Shown piece by piece: positions 26,571 to 38,437 of a DNA stretch of 64,000 nt. The notes below the pieces were generated by a model. It was not told the origin of the DNA. It made no database searches and was given only the letters and a program-made list of their open reading frames with translations. The position numbers were made by a program, and so were the translations under genes. Source of the stretch: Loxodes magnus (taxonomy: Eukaryota; Ciliophora; Karyorelictea; Loxodida; Loxodidae); NCBI GenBank assembly GCA_946699065.1, contig CAMPDV010000005.1, positions 744,001 to 808,000 on the forward strand. The letters run 5' to 3'. Every line of letters starts with the position of its first letter. Position 1 is the first letter of the stretch.

Positions 26571-26864
26571 TAGAAATTAATTAAGACTCTTTAAATAAAT
26601 ATTTTAATTATTAAACTAATAAACATAACAATACATTAAATCATTTCATGCTCATTATATTACACTCAATTATGATAGATATAATGCTTTTATTATAAAT
26701 ACTTATATTAACTTCTATATATATGCCTTTAAGAACAAGAAACTAAATAGTTTAATAGTAAATGAGGAAGATAAAAATCCTTAAACTAGGAAACTTTAAT
26801 AAAGAAGTTCTTTTATATAATGTAGTATGTTTAAATTGTATAGTAGCTATTAAAATTAAGAATA

Positions 26865-27794
26865 TCAGCATTAGATTATATTAGGTGATATTAGCACTGA
26901 ATGATAAAGGGAATAGATTTAAATAGTTTAAAATAAAAGATAAAAAGTAGAGTTTTTATAATAATTATTATGATTAATAGAACTTAATAACTCCTCCTAC
27001 TTTTTTTCTGCGTTATGGGCTCTGTAAGACATAAATTTAGTTTTCTGGATTAAGTTTAACCTCCCTTGGAACTATTTAATTTATAGTTCAAAATAAGAAT
27101 CAGAATTTCCATACATTTGGAGTAATTTATTGCGGTTTGCTTGATATGATTAACAGTATAACAGCTTATTATGGAATAAAATATGATTTAAGATAATATG
27201 CTCAGCTGGTAATTATTACTATACAGTTTCAAAGGCTCTTCATAATTAACAGCGCCTTTAAAATAGTTCTTTTTGTGGATTGTTTAATAGAAGAATACTA
27301 TAGCAATATTTAAGCGTATTTTATGTTTTGCTTTATAAATTCCTTTTTATGGGAGGTATAATTTATAAACATGTACAGACAACACTATCAATTACTGCAA
27401 GAATAAGTGGTAAAAAATAGCCTATAAAAGGAAGTCCTGTCATTTGATAATAGCTTATTTTTATGTTTGAATAACTTAATTATTTTTAGCCATGACGTGA
27501 TTTATCTATAATTGCTAAAAGTGATAGCAGCTTTATCTCTAATTTTCCACTTTATTTAACATTAAAATTTATTAGAAAATTAAGAGCTAGATTAGAATCT
27601 ATTATTTGTCTTGTTTTGCCAATTTATATTAATGCAGGTTGTAGTATACGATAAAAGCTTATAAATATAATCTCAACTTTTTATCCTTTTAAGTTCCAAA
27701 GACACTTACTTGGAAATGTATTACAAAATAAAATAAATCTTTAAATTTCTCTATTATCATCCTCTAGAAGTATGCTTTAATATAGTTAAGACAT
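26865..27794 (-). CDS. Probable unknown protein
   Basis: ATG at 27794 (MSQLYQSILLEDDNREIQRF) to the TGA at 26865-26867, 309 residues. Third-position GC is low, as in the firm genes, and local GC is above the flanking spacers. The middle has a hydrophobic segment ('LPFIGYFLPLILAVIDSVV') that may span a membrane, followed by a charged helical region ('MYGNSDSYFELQIKQFQG'). No family recognised. The opposite strand is also open (26762-27799), so the strand choice rests on codon bias and composition only. Confidence 0.45.
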
Positions 27795-28342
27795 AGTGAT
27801 TTATGAAGTTTATACGTAAACTATAAATATAACTATCATTTTATAGTAAAATAGCATGCTTATCTAATTAAGTATATCTAAGAAGGTATATTCATTTCTC
27901 AATCTTCATATAAAAGAGGGAAATAGGCTTCATACATAATAGAAGATAGCAACAGATTTTAATTCTTCTAATAATATAGAATAATTGCTAATAATATATC
28001 AAGATCTTCATTATTATTTAAATTGTCCTTTATAATATTAGCTAAAATTGAATTCTTTTTATTTAAGCTTAGCAATATAAAAATACAATTCTTCCATGTT
28101 TCTTATAGTTATCTTGTGACACTGATTCTAGATTTATTCTTCATTTTTAATGTTTTTTACTTACAGAAAAACTAAGTAAAAATCATTTTTCTTAGCAGTT
28201 GTTTTGTAATAAAGATAATTAAAGAAGAAAGCCTTAACAAAATATAATTGCATTCTAACTAAAAATTGATTGAAGTTATTAAAATATAATAGAGTAATTA
28301 AGTTTAAGGCCAAAAAATAGAATGTTACAACTTTTAAATTAA
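27795..28342. other. AT-rich intergenic spacer
   Basis: It lies between two minus-strand genes and would contain the promoter of the gene starting at 27794. It has AT-rich runs, and no further gene is supported. Confidence 0.6.
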
Positions 28343-30883
28343 TCAAGTAAAAGTCTAATTCAGTTTTTTCTAAGTTTTTGCTATACTTTGATTCAGAGTT
28401 TTTAGTTCTTCATCAAGTTTTATTTCCTGTGCTATTTTGATTCCTCCATAATGGAATGCTATTTCGTATAAAAGAGGAATAAATAGACTAATAGCTTTGT
28501 TTTAACTTTAGTAAGGCTAATTTTCTATAAATATTTCTTTGAATATAGGTATAAGATGGTCTACCTTAAATTAGTTTATCTGAAATTGCTTTTTATTGTA
28601 ATTTGCTATTTTTGTATTCTTTTTAATCATATTATTTGAATCTGCTTTTTGATTTAAATTACTCTGACTTCCATTAAATTTTAGCGAATTAGAACTCCCA
28701 TTATTAGTTTCAAAATTGAGTATTGATTTGGATATACTTTAAGAAGCTGTAAATTAAAGTGAGTTTTTATCTTTTGGAATAGGCTATACTTCGAGTAAAA
28801 TAAGCATAGCTTTTAAAACTTTCAAATCATTTTCGTTTAAATTTCCTCTAAAAGCTTAACTAGCTAGTAAAGTTGCCTTGTTATAATTCGAAATAGCATT
28901 CTAGGATATTTATAATTGATCTATTGGATTTTTTCTAAAATGCTTAGTTTTGTTAAGTGCTTGCTAAATTCTCTGTTTCTCTTTCATTAGTAAATTGCAT
29001 TTTTCAATCCAGTATTTTTATTTTACGTATTTTATCTAAAAGATAGATTCATGAAAAAACTCGCAAATTATAATTGAAGCCAAGCCCCCTTTTCTAATAA
29101 TATTCTTAACTAAATTTCAATCTTGTTTCATTTTCACTTTAAGTTGCTCTTGCTTTGTCTAGCTTCTTTATAGTTTCTATCTAGGTGATTTAGCCTTCCT
29201 TTTAGATTTTTATCTTTTTAGGCTTTTTAGTTTAAATGAAAATTAAGGATTATCTGTTTCCACTTCTTTTAAAGGAGAACTAACTTTTTCTATAATATAA
29301 ATTTACTTGAAATCTTATCAGGACTTTTTATTAATGGTGACATGCTTTCTTCATCTGTCTAGAAAAAGCTACTTTCCAATTTTATTAACTTACTGACAAT
29401 TTCTAAATTAGGTCTTTAAATTTCTAGATTTTAGTCTGATTCACTTTTCAATGATTATAATGAATTTAATTTTTGCAATTTTAATCTATATAATAATTTT
29501 TACTCTTATTTAGATTTTTTAGTTTCTTTCTATTTCTTTTGATTGTTTATTTTGTCTATTATTTTGCCAAGACAGGAACGACCCATATAATGGACTTTCT
29601 CCAGATTTTTATCTTTAAATGCTTATCTGGTTCTTAAATCCTTATTTTTATTTCCTTTTTTCTAGTTGCCTTTACTTTCCTAGATGTTTGACTTTTATTT
29701 TTGTTTTTTTACGATTTTTTTTGGATTTTCATGTTTCTTTCTTTTTTCTACTTATATTTCTCTTAACTCTATCTAGCTTTAAGGATTTGTTTTAACAGCA
29801 AATTAGTATGATTTATTTAAATTTTCAAAATTTTACATTTTTTTGTTGTCAGAAATTAAATCCAAAGACCTGTTAATAGCGAAGTCACTATTATTAAGAT
29901 TGGAGTTTTCTAGTTAACTGTTATCAAGATATTACAAGCTGCTTAAAAACTCTTCCTTGTATTTGGAGCATTTATTCTTTAATACTGGATAAAATATCTT
30001 CTATTTCGATTTATTTTATGTCCTGTTTAACTAGCCAAAAGGAGATTAGAGTCCGCTATGAATTACACTTATCACTTTATTTATTTTATCTTGATTATCT
30101 TTTTCTTTTCGAATGTTTTCATTTTTTGGAGAGGTACTAACGGAATAATTTCAGCTTATCTAAGTAAAATAAGAATCTTTATTATCCTATTTATCTTATT
30201 TTTATGATGTATTTATGTCTTAAGCAAATCCTATTTGAAAACTTTATTTCTAGTTACCATTAGAAAATTCATCAATCGAACCATTGAATTATATTTGTTA
30301 GAATTTTTATAAGCTTTGTTACTATGAATTTGCTTTGGTAAAGCTAAGCGTATTTTGGTGCTTTCTCTACTTGGTATCTTGAGTATTATGTAATACAGGA
30401 TGGAAATGTTTTGGCTGGAAAGCTTAATTTTATAGTTTCTACTATAATTAATTTTAACTGCCTTTACTTTTTCGTTTGTTTAGAAGATTTAAGTTATTTT
30501 CTTGATGCAGACTAAGCTATTGGGGTTGAGATAAATTTCTTTTTAGTTTCTTTTCTTCTTATAATTGAATCTAAAGGTTTTAATCTATAAACTACTTGCA
30601 AAATTAAAAATTAGTGAAGTATTTCTAAACTTCATCTATTATTTAGCTCTGATTCTCATTCTAGTTGGTATTACTTATTTGCTCTTTAGACTTTATCATC
30701 TTTTGAATATCTGAATTAGTAAAATTTACCATTTTCGAAGATTGATTCATATTCCTTCGCATCTTCTTACATTTTCCATAGAATTTCAGCTTAATGCTGG
30801 TGCTTAAGCTCCAATGAACTTATCTTTTGTATAAGTTTGGTTTGAATAAATTGACAAAGAAGGTTATCTTACTCTTAAAGCAT
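28343..30883 (-). CDS. Lys/Gln/Asn-rich unknown protein with two very short introns
   Basis: The ATG at 30883 begins MLQEQDNLLCQFIQTK. Removing a 19-nt intron (30711-30729) and a 17-nt intron (29290-29306) gives one frame of 834 residues ending at the TGA 28343-28345. Exons are 30883-30730, 30710-29307 and 29289-28343. The N-terminus looks coiled-coil. The middle is low-complexity, rich in Lys, Gln, Asn and Ser with basic stretches ('EKRKKHENPKKIVKKQKQ'). The last third is more globular ('LASIIICEFFHESIF', 'FKVDHLIPIFKEIFIE', 'LFIPLLYEIAFHYGGIK'). No family recognised. Both introns begin GTAAATTT and end in AG, and both restore the frame exactly. Confidence 0.75.
29290..29306 (-). other. 17-nt spliceosomal intron
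   Basis: On the minus strand GTAAATTTATATTATAG: GT-AG ends and AT-only interior. Its removal joins '...SPDKIS' to 'KKVSSPLKEVE' in frame. Confidence 0.65.
30711..30729 (-). other. 19-nt spliceosomal intron
   Basis: On the minus strand GTAAATTTTACTAATTCAG: GT-AG ends and a TACTAAT stretch resembling a branch-point consensus. Its removal joins 'EYESIFEN' to 'DIQKMIKSK' in frame. Confidence 0.7.
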
Positions 30884-31614
30884 TTTTAAGAATGAAGGTT
30901 ACTTACTAATAACAATTTTCTAATTAAGAAATTTAGCTTCAATATTTAAAAGCCTTTATAATTTAAATCACACTAGGATGTATATACATAGTGCTATAAA
31001 ATGTGACAACCCTTACTATAACTAAAGCATCAAGAGATAGTTAAATACATACTATTATTATATTTAGCTAATTAAACTCCTCTCATTAAGTGTTAGCTGA
31101 GCATTTATAAAAAATAAGGAATTCTATATCTTACTTTAATTGATAAAAGAAACTGAATATTAGACTAGCTTGCTACCAGACAATACTTTTAATTATATCA
31201 GTAGCATCTTTATTTTCAAAGCAATAACTTATTGCTTGTATTCATATTTCTCATCTCTTCTTTAGAATTATATTAATAAACTACTAAATTTAATTAAATA
31301 GCGTAAATATTAAGACTTTAAAGAAGTAATCAAAAGATTAAATATAACTAACTTTTGACTTTATCAAAGCGTATGAAGTTTATCAAAGAAAACTAGCTTC
31401 ATATAGAGATTAAATAGTATAACTTCAAAAGATAGAGTAGTTTATTAAGCTATACTGATAATAATAAGTCTGAGACAACTTACATTAAGGAAAAGTAAGG
31501 ATGATATAGATAAATGCTTTAGACAATAAAAATTAACTTTGATTGTTATAGATTATTAAGGATAATGAAATTAGCTTATTTGAAAGTAATTTTTACATTA
31601 TAATAAACTAATAA
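30884..31614. other. Spacer between divergent genes
   Basis: AT-rich. It should hold the promoters of the minus-strand gene at 30883 and the plus-strand gene at 31615. No ORF or RNA gene is supported. Confidence 0.6.
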
Positions 31615-32118
31615 ATGGAAAAGTTTGCTAAACATTTGCTTCTTATAAGCTTTGTTGCTACGTTTGCCTTTGGATAATCTTTCCCTGATGATGGCATGGA
31701 AAATTGCTTTGTATATGAGACTCAAGAATAGTGCAATTTGAACTAAGGATGCTCTTGGGAATAAACTCCAGTTGGCATGTTTTGTGTCGTTAAAGTTATG
31801 GGCAAGCTTAACTGTCTAATGCACATGAATAATTAAACAGCTTGTGAGAGTAGTTAGTGTAAATGGAGATGTAGTGAATATCTATGTGTTAACTCTGATG
31901 AAAATACTTTTAATTGCTTTGGACTTTCAAAAGAATAATGCAATAATGGATGCTTATGGAATTGCTTCGCACCTATGTGCTTAAGTGCTGAAGATGACTA
32001 AATATTTGAGTAGAATGCTCCTTTTGGGAATTTCAGGAGAATGCAAGAGGAGAATGATAAAAGCTAGTTACAACGAACTAAAGAATTCCTAAACAGAAGG
32101 ATTAAAATACAGGGTTGA
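31615..32118 (+). CDS. Small secreted Cys-rich protein
   Basis: ATG at 31615 (MEKFAKHLLLISFVATFAFG) gives a clear signal peptide; the frame reaches a TGA at 32116-32118 (167 residues). After the leader the protein has three imperfect Cys-rich units ('ENCFVYETQEQCNLNQGCSW', 'LNCLMHMNNQTACESSQCKW', 'FNCFGLSKEQCNNGCLW'), each with the order C...C....C.W, which suggests disulfide-bonded repeats in a secreted or surface protein. The tail is hydrophilic and basic. Two TGAs lie 12 bases apart at 32116 and 32128; if both read as Trp the frame continues to about 32533 with a hydrophobic start, so the stop used is uncertain. Family unknown. Confidence 0.75.
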
Positions 32119-33003
32119 TCTTCTGATTGAAAAAACTAATTGATTCTTCTAATCATCACTTTGAAGCATTTTAGATTTATCTTTTATCATAAATTAAAAT
32201 TGGTTCTTAACCTATTTAGGATAACCATTATAACATAACCTCATGGAACTTCAATCACTCCTTCCATTTACTATTCCAATTTGAAATAAAGCTTTCTTTA
32301 TAAATTTATTACTAATGTTTATAAGTTCAAAATACCTTTTGCTTATCTAACTACGTTTTCTATCTCTTTATAGATAATAAATGATAAGCAGAATCTGGCA
32401 ATAAAGATAAAATATGACTATGAATATAAGAAAGTATAAAATTTAAGGGTAACTATAAATGAGCAATTTCTACTAAATAATAGTTATCTTAATCTTATCT
32501 ATTAGAGCAATTACCTTTATTTATTAAATTGATATAATTAAGAAATTATTATTTAATCTATTTACTATTTATATCATAATGAGGCTAAAATCCTTAGAAT
32601 AATAGATATATTCTTTAAAACATTAAACTAGCATTACTAAAATGCTCAAATATTGGTTCAAATATATAAATTATAGATGATATAATTAAGCTGAAAATGC
32701 TAATTATCATTTACCTGTAAAGCATACAAATATTTTATTTTTGAAGTGCTTTTATTGATTTAAATAAGACTGAAAGTAATCTATTAGCCTTAAAAAAATG
32801 AATGTTAATATTTAAAGCATTGATTCCAATATTTTTCTAAAGAAGAAAAACTAATAAATCAGTAATTGAATATTTGAAATGCTATTAGCAGTAAATTAAA
32901 TATTGGTTCTTTCTTATACTAGTATTGATATAAGGATATTAGTATAATACCTTAATTCATAAATTCTAATAAATATCAAATTAAATATCAACCTTTAACT
33001 ATT
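32119..33003. other. Spacer, possible 3' extension of the Cys-rich gene
   Basis: The frame of the preceding gene stays open from 32131 to a TGA near 32531 without any ATG. Third-position GC there is not clearly coding. Beyond that the sequence is very AT-rich with no supported gene. Confidence 0.45.
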
Positions 33004-33474
33004 TCAGTCATTCAAACAGTCATTTTTAGCTTTTTTTATAATATTCAATTCCTTTGCTTCAGTATATTTCCTCTTAAATCCTTTTTTGGGGGATGTAGAC
33101 TATTTCTTAGGATTTTGCTTGTATTTTTCTAGGAGTAATTAAAGGTTTGTTAGTTAAAGCCTTAACCTAGAATTTTCATCTTTATAAGTCTCTGTTATCT
33201 ATTATTAATTACTTATTTGATCTTGAATTAATTTTAACTATTAGTTTAGCGATACGTTCTTAGCTTATCACTCTTAGTTCTATTAAAATAGTTATATATA
33301 TTAAACCTAAAAGGGTTATTCTTGCATCTCTGCTATATTCTTAAATATCTACTCCTGCTCTTAGTATTTTTATTATAGATCTATCAGCTATTACTTCAAT
33401 GCCTCTTCTGCCAAACCTTATGATTTCATTATTTCCTCATAAAGTTGAGATTACCGCTTAAAGCTTTCGATCAT
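33004..33474 (-). CDS. Small coiled-coil protein
   Basis: ATG at 33474 (MIESFKRQSQLYEEIMKSQG) to TGA 33004-33006, 156 residues, one frame. Residues 1-115 are strongly helical and Gln/Glu-rich with heptad spacing ('LAEEALKQQLIDLQQKYQEQ', 'LRLQLTNLQLLLEKY'), so a coiled coil. The C-terminus is Lys/Ser/Pro-rich and basic, perhaps a nuclear or microtubule-binding tail. No family recognised. It lies just downstream of another coiled-coil gene on the same strand, with 242 bp between. Confidence 0.65.
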
Positions 33475-33716
33475 TTATAAAATTAAAATAAGACAGAGAT
33501 ATTAAAGATTGCCTATATAATGAAATAAATCAACAAAGCTAAAAGGCTTAAATTTATATGGTATCAGTAACTTTAAAATGCTTATCTATTAGCAGCTATT
33601 GCTACTTTACCTTATATAAATGCCATTTTAGTCCCTTATAGTTTCTATTGAGGTTTAGAGAAATGAACTTATTGTATTAATTGGTTGATAATGAAATATG
33701 AGTATATTGAGAATGA

Positions 33717-35303
33717 TCAATATAAATCTATTATGTAGAATAGTAAGTTTATTAGAATCAGCATGTATTTTGATATCATTGCAGCGCTTTGGTTTTGGTC
33801 AAGTCCGTATTTCTGTTCGAAATATTCTTGAATACTGTTATCAATAGAAATTTATCCATAATCTAACACTCTTTATGCGTTTTCTTGAAGTGATTATAGA
33901 AAAGAATCTCTCAATTTTACGAAATCTTCGTACTGCATACAGGTATTCGATCCAAGCTTTGAAGATGCCTAAATAGCCAAAGTTCTGGCTATTTCTATAG
34001 CATCCGAAATGTTAAGTTAATCTTGTCTCTGCAATCTCTACCATTCTTAATTTAATTCTTTCACTTCACTTAATAATTCCTTAAATAATATTTTCAAACT
34101 ACTTAAGGAAGTATTTAGGTGAAGAGTTTACTCTTCAGATTGATTAACTGTAACATATCTTTTTTATTTTCTTATACCTTCTATCTATTTGTGCAGTTCC
34201 ACTATAAGCGGTGATCCTAACGCTTATTTCAGTGTTTACTTAAATGTTTAATTAGTTTAAACTGATAATTCAGGACTATTTAGCATAGATAAACTATTAG
34301 CTCTAGATCTCTATTACTCTTCTGGACTTTATAATTAGGTATCTAAAGAAAATCTGGATTATTTTTAATTAGGAGAGGCAAATATTTCGTTTTTCTACTT
34401 TTACTGGATTTCGCTTTCTCTTAAATATGCTTATAGATTAGTTAACTCTTCTAAGTTCAAGCTTTAAAGTTCCTCTTGGTTTAACTCTACGAAGCATTAG
34501 ATATAATTTTTGTTCTAAGTTTTAAGCTTTTATTAGAGTAAATTATGCTACATTTTTTTTGCTTATTATGTTGTAGTATTTTTTAACTGTTCCAGTTATT
34601 ACGTTAAAGATGCATTTTACTCTTTAAAATAGTCTAGATTTTAGTTTAGTTCTTAATTAGCAGTTTCCTTTTTAAGTAACTCTAAACATTTTGCGTTTTA
34701 ATCTTCCTCTAGTAGTTGGATATCTTTTTGTAGCTTTTATATTTCCTAATTTGCTTTCTTAAGCTGATTTTAGAGCTCTATGACTTTATATTCTTTATCC
34801 ATTTTCATTTGTAAGTGGTCGCTTTTATCTACTTCAGTATTATTAGGCAAAATCTGCTAAGCCTGTCCTACTCTTCCTATATTAGAAACAGTAGCTCTTC
34901 TCATTTCACCTTTTAATCTTCACTACTCTCAATCTTTTCCTTCTTCTTGCTAAATAGTACTTTTAGCTATATTTTTTGGTGCATTCCCCTTCTAAGCCAA
35001 CTCAATAGTATACTCTTAATTGTTTTATCCACTAAATTTGAGTTCAATCTATTATCCCTTAGTAAAAGCTTTGATAGTTTAATTCTAAACAGCTTAAAGA
35101 AGCATTACTTAGTCAACATTCTCTTTATGGAAGAGTTATTTGTACTAAACAGTAGAAGTATTAGCAAGTACAGTGTATTTGATTTACTCTCCTACTAGTC
35201 TTTCATTCTTAATTAGTTGGATTTCTAAAAGCTCAGTTGTTTTTTGATCTCCCTTTAACACAGAGGAGTCTAACAGATATACTTAGCATGTTGCTATGGA
35301 CAT
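33717..35303 (-). CDS. Coiled-coil protein with unknown N-terminal domain
   Basis: ATG at 35303 (MSIATCQVYLLDSSVLKGDQ) to TGA 33717-33719, 528 residues, one frame. Residues 1-110 look like a compact mixed alpha/beta domain ('YTVLANTSTVQYKQLF', 'GQQIELKFSGQNNQEYTIEL'). Residues about 155-290 form a long coiled coil ('YKVIELQNQLKKANQEIQKL'). A Ser/Pro/Gln-rich linker ('SLSMLNSPEL') and a second helical region follow. The last 25 residues are hydrophobic ('YMLILINLLFYIIDLY'), perhaps a tail anchor, unless the true stop is elsewhere. It diverges from the TLDc gene with only 67 bp between the chosen starts. Confidence 0.7.
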
Positions 35304-35370
35304 TTTTGTGGAATTAGTTAATAGAAAGAGTTGAAATTCAATAGAGCTGCTGCTGGTTATATTGTTAAAT
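35304..35370. promoter_or_regulatory. Compact shared region between divergent starts
   Basis: 67 bp separate the minus-strand ATG (35303) from the chosen plus-strand ATG (35371). Any promoter elements for the two genes must lie here or inside the neighbouring 5' ends. An in-frame upstream ATG for the plus gene at 35296 would make the genes overlap. Confidence 0.35.
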
Positions 35371-36645
35371 ATGGAAACTAACTTCTTGCAGATTTAAAAA
35401 GAAGTCTTTTGTATTGTATGTGATGAAGTGGCATCTTATGAATGCATGTAATGCAAAGTATGCGCTGCTCCTGTATGCAAAAAATGCATTTAGATTTGGG
35501 AATAACAAAATAAGGGCATACTAATCTGCATTTATGGCTGTATTCTGGATCCTAAGGTTCCATTTAAAGAGCGCTTCATTGAAGCTACACATGAAAAGCT
35601 AAAAAGGATTCAAAGTGCTATGGTTACATGCCAGGACTGTGGGTAGGTTATAAAAGCGAAGTACTTTAAATAGCACTAATGCGCTAAAAGCAATGGAGAA
35701 AACTAATCCCCTGAGCAAGCAAAGCTTTAGTAATATATAGTGAATTAGTAAAGAATGCTAGCTAACTTGTAGCAGACTGTTGAAACTCTTCAATAAAACA
35801 AAAACATTCCAAACATCCAATTAGACTAATAGGAAATCAGGTAAATTGTTGAGAGCAAAGTTTAGTTAATTGCAAAAGAAAGCGATTGGATTATCTCAAG
35901 AGATAACTGGTTCAAATCTGTAATATTACCTAGAACTAAAATGAGTATTGATTAGCGTAAAATACTTCCTGAGTTTTAATAATATCGAGTTTTATACAGA
36001 ATGTCTGAAGACGGAAGTTCTAATAAAACTTTCCACCTAAAAGTTGATAACTGTCCTAATACTTTAACGCTAATTCAAGCTAATGATAAGGCTATTTTCG
36101 GAGGTTTTACAACTATTGCTTGGAAATCTCCTTAGGACTAAGTCTTTGCAATGGAAACTATTTTAAATGAATAGCAAGCGAATAACGGAAAAAGAGGTTC
36201 TTTTTCACTAGAAAACCCAGATTCATATTAGTAAATGAAAGCTTTTGAAGAATTATCTTTTCTTCCAACCATTAAAGATTTTAATAACTAGAAAGAATTG
36301 AAGAAAGTTAGTAAAAAGGGAAATAAACCAGGTAGAACACCTTTATAAGAACTTCAAACTTTTGTATTTTCATTTTCTGATGGAATTAAAAAAAGGAGCT
36401 ATAGCTTTTAGTTATCAGATACTAGCAGGGCAGTAGGCCATTGGATTAACTGGGGTCCTTGTTTTGGCGCTTAAGACATCGTGATTGATCTTGATTGTCA
36501 CATAAATTCATCAGCTAATTTAGGTAAGAGTTTTAGAGATTTTTAAAGTACTAAAGACGACAAACTTCTTAAAAGTCTCAGTAGTTTCCTATGCCTTGGA
36601 CCTATATGGGCTATAAATGACGTAGAAGTAATTGAAATTGCTTGA
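35371..36645 (+). CDS. RING/TRAF-like zinc-finger and TLDc-domain protein
   Basis: ATG at 35371 (METNFLQIQKEVFC) to TGA 36643-36645, 424 residues, one frame. Residues 14-60 hold a RING/B-box-like Cys cluster (CIVC...ECMQCKVC...CKKC). Residues about 90-115 have a C2HC finger ('CQDCGQVIKAKYFKQHQC'). A Gln-rich coiled coil follows (about 120-175). Residues about 180-424 are a TLDc domain: 'YRVLYRMSEDG', 'AIFGGFTTIAWKS', 'FVFSFSDGIKK', 'WGPCFGAQDIVIDLDCHINS', 'LGKSFRDF' and the closing 'INDVEVIEIA'. TLDc proteins are linked to oxidative-stress defence and to V-ATPase; zinc-finger/coiled-coil/TLDc fusions are common in ciliates. The protein ends exactly with the domain, which supports TGA as the stop. 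Confidence 0.85.
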
Positions 36646-38437
36646 TTATTCAGAAATTCTTTCGATTTATTTACTACCTTAAAATTATACTTTAAATTAT
36701 TCATACTCTCCTTTCTTTTGCTTCTCACATTAAACTCATAATCTAAGTATTAACTAAGAATTCTAAAGAAAACAACTAAAGCAGCTACAAACTATTGATT
36801 AGAATTAAAATAGCTAACATATAATTATATGATTGTCACTTATCCAGCTTTTATTATGACTTTAGCTCTTACTTAATATTTCTCTTTTTACTATAACTGT
36901 TTTATTCAGTCGAGTTTTCCATTCAATAAAAGATACCAATAAGAAAACTAAATTGTTATAGTGCTTAAAGCAATTATAACTGCCTATGATTAATTTAAGA
37001 ATAACTTATATTGTATTTATAAGAGTAGTTAGATTTATTCCTTCTAACTTATTCAACACATTAGTATGTTTAAATGTCATCCTTATAGATATAATTTATC
37101 CAATTCTGTTCATATGTCCTTATAGAGATATATCATAGCACGAACATCTTTTTAATAATTAGTAATATTTCAATTCATTAAGTCAACTTTCAAAGGGAAG
37201 TAATTACACATTAATAAGCTAATTAAATGTAGTTGGATGAGTTAAGTATGGCATTCTCATAAATCCTATAATTAAAAATGGATTATTATAGATCCTTAAT
37301 AGTGATATTACATCGTTAAAAAAGGCTTAGCTTTATTTAATAAATAGCATATCTAATATAGCTCAACATTTTAAGAGATCTGAAAATTAAACGTTTCATT
37401 TATCTTTTTCATCAAGATTATTCGTTTTAGGCTAATGTAAAGTTGATTCTCTCTTATTATTGACTTACTAAATAAATTATCCATATATGAGTGTAAAAGA
37501 TCCTCAAAAAGATAAAAAGGAGTTAGCACTTAAAAATATTAAGCTTAATTATAAATGTAGATGGTAAATTTTATTATTTATATTGATAATTAAGTAAAAA
37601 AGATTTATTTTCATTTAAGGTTCTTATTTTTCTTTTCTATGGTTTCTCTTTTTATTCTTTAAATTTTATTATTATTATATGTTTGATTCTTTTAAAAACG
37701 ATTTATTATCTTAACTCATATCTCTACATTATAAATGATTTTAATCTCTTAGTTACAGTTAGAAAAGCATCTATTTTTATGTTAATTTTAAAATGAAATA
37801 TCAAGAATTGATATAATTATAGCTATTTTATTTTATTATAATTGTTTTCTTGTTTTCTACTTTAGAATGTAAAATTTATCTGACAACATCTTCATTATTC
37901 ATAAAAAGTCAGCATTTTACTTATTTTTTATTTATAAAATCTTAAAATTGCTATATAGCTTGATGTTATTAGAGTTCTCATAGATTAATTTAAAGATACC
38001 TACTAATTTATTTCATTTTTATTTCTATTCATCCAAACTTTTATCTATTTAACTATATACTAATTTTTCATATATACAAAGACACAAGCTTTATCTTCCT
38101 GCTGATAAAGTCTAGTATTATAAATTATAAAGCCAGATACTATTGTAAGTATTAAATTTTGAATGCTTCTTTATAAGCTTAACAAAAATAAAGAAGGCCT
38201 AAATTTAAATTAAGTAGCAGAGTTGATTATGCAGTTTATTTAAGAAGGTTAAGTAATTATGCAATAGTTAGCAGGAAATAAGTTTAACTTACTAATTTAA
38301 ATGTTTATAAATCCTTCTATTGGGTTATTTATATCCTGATTACTCTTCTTAGTATAAAATAGTTATTATAAAGATATTTATTTGTATTATTTAAGTAATC
38401 TTAAACAAAAATAATTAAAAGCCATTAAATAAACAGT
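36646..38437. other. Long AT-rich spacer between convergent genes
   Basis: 3' ends of the TLDc gene and the MORN gene face each other here. TGA-free frames of about 100-160 codons exist on both strands between 36830 and 37310, but third-position composition does not favour either and no motif is seen, so no gene is called. From 37560 on it is nearly pure A/T. Confidence 0.55.

Noticed and set aside
36829-37305. Plus-strand frame starting MIVTYPAFIM and an opposing minus-strand frame
   Set aside because: Both strands are equally open and equally AT-biased; frames of about 150 codons are expected by chance when only TGA stops translation.
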